From: Muribaculaceae bacterium
GTDB lineage: Bacteria; Bacteroidota; Bacteroidia; Bacteroidales; Muribaculaceae
Length of the DNA: 64,000 nt
NCBI GenBank assembly: GCA_017451225.1
Contig: JAFSPZ010000028.1
Coordinates: 111,320-175,319, forward strand
Reading direction: 5' to 3'
The notes beneath the pieces were generated by a model. The model saw only the letters and a list, made by a program, of their open reading frames with translations. It searched no databases and was not told the DNA's origin. The translations under genes were made by a program, and so were the position numbers. Below are positions 36,794-46,532 of the stretch, in pieces. Each line of letters begins with the position of its first letter. The first letter of the stretch is position 1.

Positions 36794-39193
36794 TTACTTG
36801 CTCTTAAGTGTTATTGTCCTGTTAAGATAGCTCTTATTGCCTTTTACTCGCAGCGTTATGCTTCCAGGTGTCTCACTAGCCTGGACTACAACCACAAGCT
36901 GGCCGTGGAATAGCTTCATCTGCGGCTCGGTCATCACTTGTAGCGAGGTTACGTCTCCGTTGCACACGCCGCGGAAACAGCCTGCGCCCTCAACCACAAA
37001 TTGCAAGTCGTCGTCGGCATCGGGTAGCAGAGTGCCATTCTTGTCAAGAAGACTCACTGTTATGAATGCCAAGTCATTGCCGTCGGCTCTGAGTGTGCTG
37101 CGGTCGGCATCGAGTTGCAGGCGATAAGGCTTACCTGCAGTCTTCACCGTTTTCTCGCCAGCCATCTTGCCGTTCTCATCATAGACAACGACCTTAATCT
37201 CTCCTGGTTGGTACACTACGTTACGCCAGCGCAGGCGATAGCGGTCAAGGCGGCTGTTAGTGTCTTTAGTGATACGTCCCTGACTCTTACCGTTCACAAA
37301 CAGCTCAGCGGTGGGATAGTCTGTGTAGCAGTACACGGGGGTCACTTTGCCCACTCTGTCGGGCCATGTCCAATGAGGCAAAAGGTGTATTGTGTGACTC
37401 TCTTTATTCCAATGGCTGCGATACAGGTAGTAACGGTCTTTGGGAAGTCCTGCAAGGTCCACTATGCCAAAATAGCTGCTGCGTGCGGGCCAATAGTCGT
37501 CATAGGGAGTTGGTTCGCCCAGATAGTCAAATCCGGTCCAGACAAACTCACCTATTGTCCAGTCAAAATCGTCTTGCAGTCTCCAATCGTCGTCAGGTAA
37601 GTTGCTCCACCAGCAGTATTCTGTGTCATAACTCGAGCATTGACCTTCTGGATGTTGTTTCATCGTTGCAACAGTGTCGGGGAAATAATATACACCTCTG
37701 CTGCTCAGGGTTGAGGCAGTCTCACTTCCCAACACAAAGCCTTGCGGCAGCTCTTTTATGCAATCCTCATAGCGGTGAACTCGATAGTTGAACCCTGGCA
37801 CGTCGGCCTGCTGCGCAAATCCACATTTAATGTCGGCATCAGGATTGTCCATACCGCAAGTCACCATGCGGGTTGGGTCAAGGGTGTGACACCATCTCAC
37901 CAGAGCTGCATAGCGTTCAGCGCCTTCTTCTTTCCATTGCTCTGGGATTTCGTTGCCCACACTCCACAACACTATGCTTGGGTGGTTACGATGGTTCATA
38001 ATCAAGTTGTATATATCTTTTTTCCACCATTCATCCCAGAAACGGTTATAGCCGTTTTTCACCTTGGGGTCTTTCCAGCAGTCAAAACTCTCTGCCATCA
38101 CCATCAGGCCAAGGCTATCGCAAAGTTCCATCTGCCAAGTTGAAGGCATGTTATGAGATGTTCTAATGGCATCTGCTCCCATTTCTTTCATTATCTTAAG
38201 CTGGCGTGCCATAGCGGCTTTATTGGCAGCGGAGCCAAGTGGACCTAGGTCATGATGGAGGCATACACCCTTGAACTTGCGAGTTACTCCATTTAACTGG
38301 AAACCATGTTCCTTGCTATACGCCACGGTGCGCACTCCCAGATTGTCAGTCCGTTGGTCTACAATCTCGCCATTCAGCTCGGCAGTAATATTTACTTTAT
38401 ATAGATATGGTGATTCAGGTGACCACAAGCGGGCATTTGCTAATTTAAACTCTGCTCTGCACAGACCATCGTCAGCAATTTTGCGTTGAGTCTCAGCAAC
38501 TATATTGCCCTCACGGTCGGTAATACATAACGTTATCATTGGACGCTCGCCAGCTTCACAACCATTGAGCTGAGTGTCAATGGAGACGAAAGCAGTGTCG
38601 TTTTCTATTTTAGTAGTACGCAACCATGTGCCCCACACGTCAAATGCAACTCTGCCACTGGTGATAAGCTTCACAGGGCGATATAGACCGGCTCCAGGAT
38701 ACCAACGGCTGCTTTCTTCCACATTCTTGAGATGAACTTCAAGTGTACCGTCGAAGTCTGCTTTATCAATTAGAGGGGTGATGTCTACTCTGAATGCATT
38801 GTATCCGTAGGCCCAACCTCCCACTTTCTTGCCGCTTACATATACTTTGGGTTCACTCATGGCGCCGTCAAAAAGCAACTCAGCGCGCTTAGTGCCATTG
38901 GGCAGCACAAATTGTGTCTTATAATAGCCTTCTCCAATCCAGGGAAGGGCGCCCGAGCGGCCACTGTGCTCAGTTTCTGTCTCCTCGCCATTTTCCTTGA
39001 TGGCAACGACTTGAAGGTCCCATTTCTTGTCAAACGGTCCGCTAATTGCCCAATCATGAGGAATTGTCACCTCCTGCCAGTTTTCCTTGTCGTGGCTAAA
39101 CAACCAGTGTTTGCTGAGTTCAAATACTTTAGTCTCACACTTTGCACTCATTGCCATTAGCATTACAATGCCCAATAATAAGCGTCTTACCAT
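36794..39193 (-). CDS. Glycoside hydrolase family 2 beta-galactosidase-like enzyme
   Basis: The 799-residue exported enzyme (signal peptide 1-19) has the GH2 order: sugar-binding jelly-roll domain, immunoglobulin-like domain, TIM barrel with the acid/base Glu415 in WSVGNEIPEQW and the nucleophile Glu491 in VLGSETAST, then a DUF4982-like domain (TDYPTAELFVNGKSQG) and a C-terminal Big-like domain (LRADGNDLAFITVSLLD). It probably removes beta-linked galactose or a related sugar from glycans. No SusC/SusD pair is present. It heads an operon with the M64 peptidase and a barrel protein. Confidence 0.92.
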   Translation of the reverse strand: MVRRLLLGIVMLMAMSAKCETKVFELSKHWLFSHDKENWQEVTIPHDWAISGPFDKKWDLQVVAIKENGEETETEHSGRSGALPWIGEGYYKTQFVLPNGTKRAELLFDGAMSEPKVYVSGKKVGGWAYGYNAFRVDITPLIDKADFDGTLEVHLKNVEESSRWYPGAGLYRPVKLITSGRVAFDVWGTWLRTTKIENDTAFVSIDTQLNGCEAGERPMITLCITDREGNIVAETQRKIADDGLCRAEFKLANARLWSPESPYLYKVNITAELNGEIVDQRTDNLGVRTVAYSKEHGFQLNGVTRKFKGVCLHHDLGPLGSAANKAAMARQLKIMKEMGADAIRTSHNMPSTWQMELCDSLGLMVMAESFDCWKDPKVKNGYNRFWDEWWKKDIYNLIMNHRNHPSIVLWSVGNEIPEQWKEEGAERYAALVRWCHTLDPTRMVTCGMDNPDADIKCGFAQQADVPGFNYRVHRYEDCIKELPQGFVLGSETASTLSSRGVYYFPDTVATMKQHPEGQCSSYDTEYCWWSNLPDDDWRLQDDFDWTIGEFVWTGFDYLGEPTPYDDYWPARSSYFGIVDLAGLPKDRYYLYRSHWNKESHTIHLLPHWTWPDRVGKVTPVYCYTDYPTAELFVNGKSQGRITKDTNSRLDRYRLRWRNVVYQPGEIKVVVYDENGKMAGEKTVKTAGKPYRLQLDADRSTLRADGNDLAFITVSLLDKNGTLLPDADDDLQFVVEGAGCFRGVCNGDVTSLQVMTEPQMKLFHGQLVVVVQASETPGSITLRVKGNKSYLNRTITLKSK

Positions 39194-39222
39194 GTCTATC
39201 TAAGTTTTTGGTTTATATCATG

Positions 39223-39230
39223 CAAAGATA
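39223..39230 (-). promoter_or_regulatory. -7 element of the GH2-M64-barrel operon
   Basis: The minus strand reads TATCTTTG, 30 nt before the GH2 start. Confidence 0.6.
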
Positions 39231-39392
39231 ATAAAAATCCATAATTACAAGAAACACTACTGCATTTTTCAAAAAACAAAACTAAAAATATCTTTATAAA
39301 TTGCAAAAGTCGAACGCGCCTCTGTGTCATCTTTCATGCTCCAATTATAAAGTTTTATTCATGCTTAGGGTAGTTATATCAAATTTTGTGTG

Positions 39393-39400
39393 TAATTTTG
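39393..39400 (+). promoter_or_regulatory. -7 element of the ABC-F gene
   Basis: TAATTTTG lies 32 nt before the ATG at 39432. Nothing else is recognisable in 39231-39392. Confidence 0.55.
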
Positions 39401-39431
39401 TGTCGCATTTCACAAGCCAAGCACTATTAAA

Positions 39432-41357
39432 ATGATTTCTATCCAAAACCTAAAGGTTGAGTTCAGCGCTCGACCATTATTCGATAATATTAACTACGTT
39501 ATTAACAAGAACGACCGCATAGCTCTTGTTGGTAAAAATGGTGCTGGCAAGTCGACCATGCTTAAAATCATCGCTGGCTTGCAGTCACCCACTTCGGGCA
39601 GTGTGTCTAAGCCTGGCGACGTGACCATTGGCTACCTGCCGCAGCAGATGCGTCTCGTCGATGAATGCTCTCTGCGTGAAGAGGCTGCCAAGGCTTTCGA
39701 CCATGTCAAGGAGCTTGACAACGAGATTGATGCTATTAATGACGAAATTGCAGCTCGAACCGATTATGACAGCGACGAATATCAGGCTCTACTTGAGCGT
39801 CTCTCCGAGAAAACCGATGTTCGTGCCATGATGCAAAGCGAGAACTATGAAGCCGAATTGGAGAAGACCTTGCTTGGACTGGGTTTTGAGCGCAGCGATT
39901 TTAATCGTCCCACTAGCGAGTTCAGCGGTGGGTGGCGAATGCGTGTTGAGATTGCCAAATTACTCCTTCGCCGACCCGATGTATTACTACTTGACGAGCC
40001 TACCAACCACCTCGATATCGAGTCGATTCAATGGCTTGAGTCTTTTTTGAAAAATCGTCGTGGCGCGTTGTTGCTCGTCAGCCATGACCGTGCCTTTATC
40101 GACAATGTTACCACACGCACCATCGAGATTTCGCTTGGAAAGATATATGACTATCAAGTCAATTATTCTCATTTTGTACAGTTGCGACAAGAGCGCCTTG
40201 AGCAGCAGCGTCGAGCCTATGAGAACCAGCATAAGATGATTCAAGACACCGAGGACTTTATCGAGAAGTTCCGTTATAAGGCTACTAAGGCGGTTCAAGT
40301 GCAGAGTCGCATCAAGCAGTTGGCCAAGGTAGAGCGCATCGAGATTGACGAAGTGGACAACTCACGCATCCGCATCAAGTTTCCGCCTGCACCTCGTTCG
40401 GGCGATTATCCAGTAATTGTTGAAGACCTGTCCAAAAATTACGACTCTCTCAACGTGTTCCGCGATGTGACACTTACCATAAAGCGTGGTGAGAAAGTCG
40501 CGTTTGTAGGTAAGAATGGAGCTGGAAAGTCTACTCTCGTCAAGTGTATCATGAACGAGATTCCATTTGACGGCAATGTCAAGATTGGTCACAATGTCAA
40601 GATTGGCTATTTTGCTCAGAATCAAGCGCAACTTCTCAATCAGGATATAACCGTTTTCGACACCATCGATTACGAGGCTGTGGGCGACATACGTTCTCGT
40701 ATAAACGACTTGCTGGGCGCCTTTATGTTTGGAGGCGAGGCGAGCGAGAAGAAGGTTAAAGTACTCTCGGGAGGCGAAAAGAGCCGCTTGGCGATGTTAC
40801 GATTGTTACTCCAACCTGTCAATTTGCTCATACTCGATGAGCCCACCAATCATCTCGACATGCGCACCAAAGACATCCTCAAGAGTGCCCTTGCCCTCTT
40901 TGATGGCACTGTGATAGTTGTCTCTCACGACCGCGATTTCCTCGATGGATTGGTAAGTAAAGTGTATGAGTTTGGAAACCACCGAGTTCGTGAGCATTTG
41001 TGTGGCATTTACGAGTTCCTCGAGAAGAAAAAAATACAGTCGTTGCAGGAACTGGAGAAAAAGGATAGTGTAATAGCTCCACAGCAAGAGAAAGTGATTA
41101 CTGCCTCCAAACTGAGTTATCAGGAGCAGAAGGAGCATGAGCGAGTGTTGCGCCGTGCTCAAAAGCATGTTAAACAGCTTGAGCAACAAATTGCCGACAC
41201 CGAAGAGGCTATTGCCGAGATTGAGACTCAACTCTCGCAAGGAAATGCATCCGACCCCGAAATATTCTCTCGTCATGCCGAGCTCAACAAGTTGCTTGAG
41301 AATGTGATGGCGCAATGGGAGCTGGCGTGTGAGGATTTGGAAAATCTCGAATCTTAA
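39432..41357 (+). CDS. ABC-F family ATPase
   Basis: ABC-F proteins bind ribosomes and act in translation or antibiotic resistance rather than transport. The 641-residue protein has two ATPase domains and no membrane helices: Walker A GKNGAGKST at 34-42 and again near 360, signatures FSGGWRMR and LSGGEKSR, and Walker B LLLDEPTNHLD and LILDEPTNHLD. The linker between them (YENQHKMIQDTEDFIEKFRYKATKA) is the usual P-site tRNA-interacting motif. A C-terminal coiled coil spans about 545-640. The stop codon overlaps the stop of the convergent nspC gene. The exact subfamily is not decided. Confidence 0.93.
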   Translation: MISIQNLKVEFSARPLFDNINYVINKNDRIALVGKNGAGKSTMLKIIAGLQSPTSGSVSKPGDVTIGYLPQQMRLVDECSLREEAAKAFDHVKELDNEIDAINDEIAARTDYDSDEYQALLERLSEKTDVRAMMQSENYEAELEKTLLGLGFERSDFNRPTSEFSGGWRMRVEIAKLLLRRPDVLLLDEPTNHLDIESIQWLESFLKNRRGALLLVSHDRAFIDNVTTRTIEISLGKIYDYQVNYSHFVQLRQERLEQQRRAYENQHKMIQDTEDFIEKFRYKATKAVQVQSRIKQLAKVERIEIDEVDNSRIRIKFPPAPRSGDYPVIVEDLSKNYDSLNVFRDVTLTIKRGEKVAFVGKNGAGKSTLVKCIMNEIPFDGNVKIGHNVKIGYFAQNQAQLLNQDITVFDTIDYEAVGDIRSRINDLLGAFMFGGEASEKKVKVLSGGEKSRLAMLRLLLQPVNLLILDEPTNHLDMRTKDILKSALALFDGTVIVVSHDRDFLDGLVSKVYEFGNHRVREHLCGIYEFLEKKKIQSLQELEKKDSVIAPQQEKVITASKLSYQEQKEHERVLRRAQKHVKQLEQQIADTEEAIAEIETQLSQGNASDPEIFSRHAELNKLLENVMAQWELACEDLENLES

Positions 41358-42490
41358 CTCATTCTCGACTTGTAGTCCTCATAGGTGAATTCCCTAAGTG
41401 TTTCGATTGAGCCGTCAAGGTGTTGTAGCACAATGGCAGGATGGCTTATACCGTTGAACATATTGGTCTTGACGGTTGTATAGTGATTCATGTCCTCAAA
41501 TGTTAACCGGTCACCGACTTTCAACTCTTGTTCAAAACTCCAGTCGCCCACATAGTCTCCACTCAGGCATGAGTTTCCTCCTATGCGATAAGTGGGGAAG
41601 TTGAGGTCAACATCGGCAAGTGCTTGGCTGATAACCGGCTTATAGGGCATCTCCAGGCAGTCAGGCATATGGCAGGCAAACGATACATCGACAATCGCTG
41701 TCTTGATACCACTATTTTCTACCACATCAACTACGGTGGCTTCCAGATCTCCAGTTTGCCAGCAAAATGCGCTTCCTGGTTCAAGAATCACCTTAAGATT
41801 TGGATGACGGCGCTTGAAATCTTTAATAAGGTTTATTAGATGTTCCACATCATATCCCTTGCGAGTCATTAAGTGGCCGCCTCCCATGTTTATCCATTTG
41901 AGCTGTTGAAGCCATTGACCAAATTGCTCTTCCATGACATTGAGAACCATTGCCAGGTCGTAGGATGTGGATTCACATAGTGCATGAAAATGAAATCCGT
42001 CAACACCTTTGGGGATGGCTGTCAAGTCTTCGGCAAGTATGCCAAAACGTGACCCTGGGCAGCATGGGTTGTAAATGTCAGTTTCTATTACCGAGCACAT
42101 GGGGTTGATTCTCAACCCGCAGCTGATGCCCTCGTTGGGGCATTTGCTATTGTGCTCGTCAATATATGGTTTGAAACGGAGAAACTGGTCAACCGAGTTG
42201 AAAGTTATATGGCTGCTTCCTGCTATATATTGCTTGATGGTTTGTTCGGTATATGCAGGACAATAAGTATGGGTCTTGCAGTGCAATTCCTCATTGGCTA
42301 ATAGCATTTCGTTGACCGAACTTGCTGTTGAACTTATTCCATATTCTCTGAAAATGGGAAATGTACGCCACAGTGCATTGGCTTTGAACGCCATGATGAT
42401 TTTGGCACAACTTTCATGGCTTACCCGAGTTATAAGGTCGAGATTGCGTCTGAGTTTTTCTTCATAAACTATATAATAGGGTGTATTCAT
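41354..42490 (-). CDS. nspC: Carboxynorspermidine decarboxylase
   Basis: NspC decarboxylates carboxy(nor)spermidine in the alternative spermidine route used by many gut bacteria. With the start at 42490 (MNTPYYIVYEEKLRRNL) it has 378 residues, the family length; an ATG nine codons upstream is less likely. It is a fold-III PLP enzyme: the PLP lysine is Lys36 in IIMAFKANALW, GFHFHALCES follows, then MGGGHLMT and EPGSAFCWQTG. The partner dehydrogenase is not in the window. It follows the helicase gene by 20 nt and its stop overlaps that of the ABC-F gene. Confidence 0.93.
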   Translation of the reverse strand: MNTPYYIVYEEKLRRNLDLITRVSHESCAKIIMAFKANALWRTFPIFREYGISSTASSVNEMLLANEELHCKTHTYCPAYTEQTIKQYIAGSSHITFNSVDQFLRFKPYIDEHNSKCPNEGISCGLRINPMCSVIETDIYNPCCPGSRFGILAEDLTAIPKGVDGFHFHALCESTSYDLAMVLNVMEEQFGQWLQQLKWINMGGGHLMTRKGYDVEHLINLIKDFKRRHPNLKVILEPGSAFCWQTGDLEATVVDVVENSGIKTAIVDVSFACHMPDCLEMPYKPVISQALADVDLNFPTYRIGGNSCLSGDYVGDWSFEQELKVGDRLTFEDMNHYTTVKTNMFNGISHPAIVLQHLDGSIETLREFTYEDYKSRMS

Positions 42491-42510
42491 TGATTCACTC
42501 TTTATTTGGT

Positions 42511-44874
42511 TTAACAAATTTTGAACTTGGCAAATTTTAAAAGGAGAGTTCTTTGGCCCATTACGTCAAACTCCGCAATAATCTTTGCATCGCTTCCCGA
42601 AGTGTCAATTCTGACAATTGTACCATTTCCAAAGACACTGTGAATGATGTGAGCACCTTCATTCACCTCATCAATTGTGTGAAGACCGAAGTCGCCAGAA
42701 TATGTTACTGGTGAAGAAGGTTTTGCCGAACTAATGGGTTTGAATCTGGATGTGGGGGGAGTTGAATGAGATGTAGAGGGATAATCATGAGCATGGAAAG
42801 ATTGACGCTTTTCATTCCTGGCGTTATGCCATTCATTACTTGTGTCGCTCTCTACTTTAGTCTTTTTAGCACTTGTTGACCCCATTGACAAATACTGCTC
42901 GTCAATATCATATATAAACCTGCTAGGTTTGCAATTTACATGGCTTCCATTGCGGAATCTTGATTTGGCAAAGGTTATAACACAATTCTTTTCGGCACGA
43001 GTGATAGCAACATATAGCAACCTACGTTCTTCTTCGATTTCGGCAAGAGAGTTCTTGCTCATAATCGAGGGGAAGAGATCCTCTTCAACACCAACTATTA
43101 TCACGTTCTTGTATTCTAGCCCTTTTGCTGCGTGAACTGTCATTAAAGTCACACATTCGCCAGTGCTGTTGTCAGTGTCTTGATCGGTAGCAAGTGATGC
43201 TTGGGCAAGAAAATCAGTCATCAATGTGTCGCTATAGCCTTGCTCTAATTGACCTTCAACAAAATCGTGCATTGCCGCTAATAATTCATCGAGATTTTCC
43301 TGTTTGCTTATGTTTTCCACCGATTTATCTTTCATCAGATCATTCATGATGCCGCTTTGCATGATGATATGGCGACCTAATTCATAGGCGCTTGTTCCTG
43401 CATCGTTTTGAGCCGAGAATGAGTTAATAAGTTCAACAAAAGCCTGCAGTTTGCGTAATGTGCCGCTATTCACTTCCAAATGGTGTTGTTCAGGAGCTGT
43501 AAGGACTTGCCATAGGCTAACTCCGTTGTCTATTGCGCAGTGCTGTACTTTAGCAAGAGTAGTCGCCCCAATACCACGAGCAGGATAGTTGATTATTCTT
43601 CTCAATGCTTCATCGTCATTGGGGTTGATTGTGAGACGAAAATAGGAGAGAGCATCTTTAATCTCTTTGCGTTGATAAAAAGAAAGACCTCCATAAATGC
43701 GATAGGGGATAGATCTACGTTTATCGCCATGCTTGTTTTTCAAGCCACCACTACCTAGTGCTTCCTCAAGCACACGTGATTGAGCATTAGTTCGGTAAAG
43801 TATAGCAAAGTCTTCATAGCTGCAACCTTCGCGAGCTTTTAATGATGATATCGTGCTCGAAACCACATAGGCTTCCTCATAGTCGTTGTAGCACTCAACT
43901 ACATTAACTTTTGTGCCCTTTGGATTCTCGCTGTATATATTCTTCTTGATTTGGCGTTTGTTTTTGTCAATTAATGAGTTTGCAGCACCTATTATGTTCT
44001 TTGTAGAACGATAATTGCGCTCTAGTTTGAATGTTTGTAATGCTGGAAAGGACTTCTTAAGGTCTAAAATATTGGATATATTAGCTCCACGAAATGAATA
44101 AATGCTTTGGGCGTCGTCTCCAACTACACAAATTCGGTTGTGCTTTTTTGCAAGTTGGGTCATAATTAGGTGTTGTGCAAAGTTGGTGTCTTGGTATTCA
44201 TCAACTAGAATATACTCAAATCGGTCCTGGTATTTCGCTAGCACATCGGGATTGTCGCGCAACAAGAAGTTTGTATATAGAAGTATGTCGTCAAAGTCCA
44301 TTGCACCGGCAATTTTGCACCGATGACAGTAAGTCTTGTATATCTCAAATGTGAGTGGACGTTGAGCTCTCTCATCTTCTTCCCTTAATTGCTTATCGTT
44401 CTCATAGTAGGATGGTGTTATGAGAGCATTTTTCATCATGGATATGCGTGAGTGAACGATTGCTGGCCTATAAACTTTATCATCGAGTTGCATATCCTTG
44501 ATGATAAGCTTCAATAACGAGCGTGAATCACTGGTGTCGTATATCGTAAAATCGTGATTAAAGCCTATTCGGTCGGCATTAAATCGCAAAAGTCTAGCAA
44601 AGATGGAGTGAAAAGTACCCATCCACAAGTAGGATGCATCTTTTTCTCCAACGAGTTTGTTGATTCGTTCGCGCATTTCACCTGCAGCTTTATTGGTGAA
44701 AGTAAGAGCCATTATGTGAGATGGCAGGTATCCAAGCTTGATGAGATGCACAATCTTGTATGTAAGCACACGTGTTTTGCCTGAACCAGCTCCGGCAATA
44801 ACCAGTTGGGGCCCTTTGCAATATAACACAGCTTCTTGCTGCTGCTCGTTAAGCTTATTTAGGTAATCTTCCAA
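42511..44874 (-). CDS. UvrD/PcrA-type superfamily 1 DNA helicase
   Basis: These 3'-5' helicases act in nucleotide-excision repair and replication-conflict resolution. The 787-residue protein has Walker A GAGSGKT at 28-34, the Q-motif LNEQQQEAV, YILVDEYQDTN as Walker B, GDDAQSIYSFRGA, YRSTKNI, and late motifs TVHAAKGLEYKNV and RRLLYVAITRAEK. A Ser/Pro-rich linker (~690-730) precedes a C-terminal Tudor-like region (GAHIIHSVFGNGTIVRID), as in PcrA. It lies between the HsdR_N-like gene and nspC. Confidence 0.94.
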   Translation of the reverse strand: MEDYLNKLNEQQQEAVLYCKGPQLVIAGAGSGKTRVLTYKIVHLIKLGYLPSHIMALTFTNKAAGEMRERINKLVGEKDASYLWMGTFHSIFARLLRFNADRIGFNHDFTIYDTSDSRSLLKLIIKDMQLDDKVYRPAIVHSRISMMKNALITPSYYENDKQLREEDERAQRPLTFEIYKTYCHRCKIAGAMDFDDILLYTNFLLRDNPDVLAKYQDRFEYILVDEYQDTNFAQHLIMTQLAKKHNRICVVGDDAQSIYSFRGANISNILDLKKSFPALQTFKLERNYRSTKNIIGAANSLIDKNKRQIKKNIYSENPKGTKVNVVECYNDYEEAYVVSSTISSLKAREGCSYEDFAILYRTNAQSRVLEEALGSGGLKNKHGDKRRSIPYRIYGGLSFYQRKEIKDALSYFRLTINPNDDEALRRIINYPARGIGATTLAKVQHCAIDNGVSLWQVLTAPEQHHLEVNSGTLRKLQAFVELINSFSAQNDAGTSAYELGRHIIMQSGIMNDLMKDKSVENISKQENLDELLAAMHDFVEGQLEQGYSDTLMTDFLAQASLATDQDTDNSTGECVTLMTVHAAKGLEYKNVIIVGVEEDLFPSIMSKNSLAEIEEERRLLYVAITRAEKNCVITFAKSRFRNGSHVNCKPSRFIYDIDEQYLSMGSTSAKKTKVESDTSNEWHNARNEKRQSFHAHDYPSTSHSTPPTSRFKPISSAKPSSPVTYSGDFGLHTIDEVNEGAHIIHSVFGNGTIVRIDTSGSDAKIIAEFDVMGQRTLLLKFAKFKIC

Positions 44875-44895
44875 TTTTTCGAAACTTAATTAATG

Positions 44896-45351
44896 TCAAT
44901 CAACTAATTGGCTATAGCTTGGAATCTCTTTGAGAAAGCAATAGCTGTTTTTCTCATAGTCTATTTTGCAGCAGTAGTGGCTCATGCCGTTCGACACTAT
45001 CAAAAATCTTGCTTTAAGCACCATGTTGTATCTAACTATTTGGTCAAATGTCTTTTGCGACAAACTTATAAAAGGGGCTTTATATTCAACAATCACAAGT
45101 GGTTCTCCTTGGCGGTCGGCAACAAGTGTGTCGCAGCGTCGATTTATACCATTCTGTGTGAGTGAAATCTCATTGTTCATTAGTTCTTTTGGAAACTCTT
45201 TCTCCTCCATTAAATATCTGACAAAGTTTTGTCTGACCCATTCCTCGGGGGTGAGGGTGACCCATCGCCTGCGTAAGGTGTCAAATATAATGAAACCATT
45301 ATCTTTCTTTTTTATATTAAACTGATATTCAGGAAGATTTAGCCGTTGCAT
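44896..45351 (-). CDS. HsdR N-terminal-like PD-(D/E)xK nuclease domain protein
   Basis: The 151-residue stand-alone protein resembles the N-terminal nuclease domain of type I restriction HsdR subunits: Asp74 in RRCDTLVAD, then Glu89 and Lys91 in VIVEYKAP, preceded by an acidic helix with Glu61. These match the D...ExK catalytic pattern. There is no HsdR motor, HsdM or HsdS nearby, so this is not a restriction system. It starts the operon continuing with the PcrA-like helicase (21-nt gap) and is divergent from holA. A DNA-repair or replication role is plausible but inferred only from context. Confidence 0.75.
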   Translation of the reverse strand: MQRLNLPEYQFNIKKKDNGFIIFDTLRRRWVTLTPEEWVRQNFVRYLMEEKEFPKELMNNEISLTQNGINRRCDTLVADRQGEPLVIVEYKAPFISLSQKTFDQIVRYNMVLKARFLIVSNGMSHYCCKIDYEKNSYCFLKEIPSYSQLVD

Positions 45352-45442
45352 GATTTTTTGATTTGGTCGTCTGCAAAATTTGTTGTAAATTTACAAAAAA
45401 ATTTGGAACCAACTTACCTGGCCCTTGTAAAAAAAGAATAAT

Positions 45443-46504
45443 ATGGCAGCAAAACGTGAAGATGTATCTTTTCTGGGTTTACTGAATGACATAAATTCCA
45501 AGAAATTCAAGCCCATCTATGTTCTTCATGGAGAAGAGGGCTATTTTATTGATCGTCTGGAGGAGGCTATCATTAAGAACGCACTCACTCCTGATGAGCA
45601 GGACTTTAATCTTAACGTGATTTATGGCGTTGACATTAATGACATGCGTAACGTTGTTAGCATGTGTAAGCAGTATCCAGTAATGGCAAAGTACTTGGTG
45701 GTTGTGATCAGAGAAGCACAGAATGTTGGAAAGAATAACAATAAAGGAACAGCTAATGAGCTGAATGTACTTAAACATTATGCTGCACAACCCATGGCTA
45801 CCACTATTTTAGTGGTTTGTAACAAGAATGAGGCAATTAAAGGCAAGGAGTTTGTTGATGCTGTAAAGAAAAATAAGGTGGGAGTTGTGTTTCGTAGTGA
45901 CAAACTTCGGGAGGGGCGGCCTGTCGAGTTGGCTGCATCCGATTATATCAAGTCTATTGGATGCACCATCGACGACAAGGCTCTTTCCATGATTGCTTCC
46001 AATGTAGGCAATGATATATCTAGGCTTTACACCGAGATTGACAAGCTCAAGATTCTTGTAGCTGACGACCGTCGCATTACTCCGGAGTTGATAGAGAGGA
46101 ACATTGGAATAAGCAAAGATTATAATAATTTTGAACTCGAAGAAGCTCTTGCTAAACGTAATGCCAAAAAGGCATTTGAAATTATAAACTATTATGAGAA
46201 AAATCCTAAAGCCAACCCAACTATAGTGACAGTGAGTATGCTTTTCTCGTTCTTCTCAAAGATTCTGTTATTCCGTACAGCGAGCGACAGGTCTCAAGAA
46301 GGTTTGATGGCGGCTGTGGGTACTAAGTCGGCATGGCGAGTTCGAAAAATAGGTGACGCCAGCAAGTATTATACTACGGCTGCTTGCGTCAACATTATCT
46401 CGTGGATTAGAGAATGTGATGTCAAGAGTAAAGGAATAGGTTCAAGGCAAGATGCAAACGCATTACTTAGAGAGCTGATTTACAAAATCCTTAATGTCAA
46501 ATAA
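45443..46504 (+). CDS. holA: DNA polymerase III subunit delta
   Basis: HolA is the clamp-loader subunit that opens the sliding clamp. The 353 residues show the family start with IYVLHGEEGYFIDRLEEAI, FNLNVIYGVDIN, VVVIREAQNVG, a central helical stretch with NDISRLYTEIDKL, and a C-terminal collar domain. No Walker motif is expected in delta. The gene is divergent from the HsdR_N-like gene, and 91 nt separate the two starts. Confidence 0.9.
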   Translation: MAAKREDVSFLGLLNDINSKKFKPIYVLHGEEGYFIDRLEEAIIKNALTPDEQDFNLNVIYGVDINDMRNVVSMCKQYPVMAKYLVVVIREAQNVGKNNNKGTANELNVLKHYAAQPMATTILVVCNKNEAIKGKEFVDAVKKNKVGVVFRSDKLREGRPVELAASDYIKSIGCTIDDKALSMIASNVGNDISRLYTEIDKLKILVADDRRITPELIERNIGISKDYNNFELEEALAKRNAKKAFEIINYYEKNPKANPTIVTVSMLFSFFSKILLFRTASDRSQEGLMAAVGTKSAWRVRKIGDASKYYTTAACVNIISWIRECDVKSKGIGSRQDANALLRELIYKILNVK

Positions 46505-46532
46505 AGCTTCTTTTTAATGTCACATTACATAT

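Noticed and set aside
44896-45351. A type I restriction-modification system
   Set aside because: Only an HsdR_N-like domain is present; no motor domain, methyltransferase or specificity subunit is nearby.
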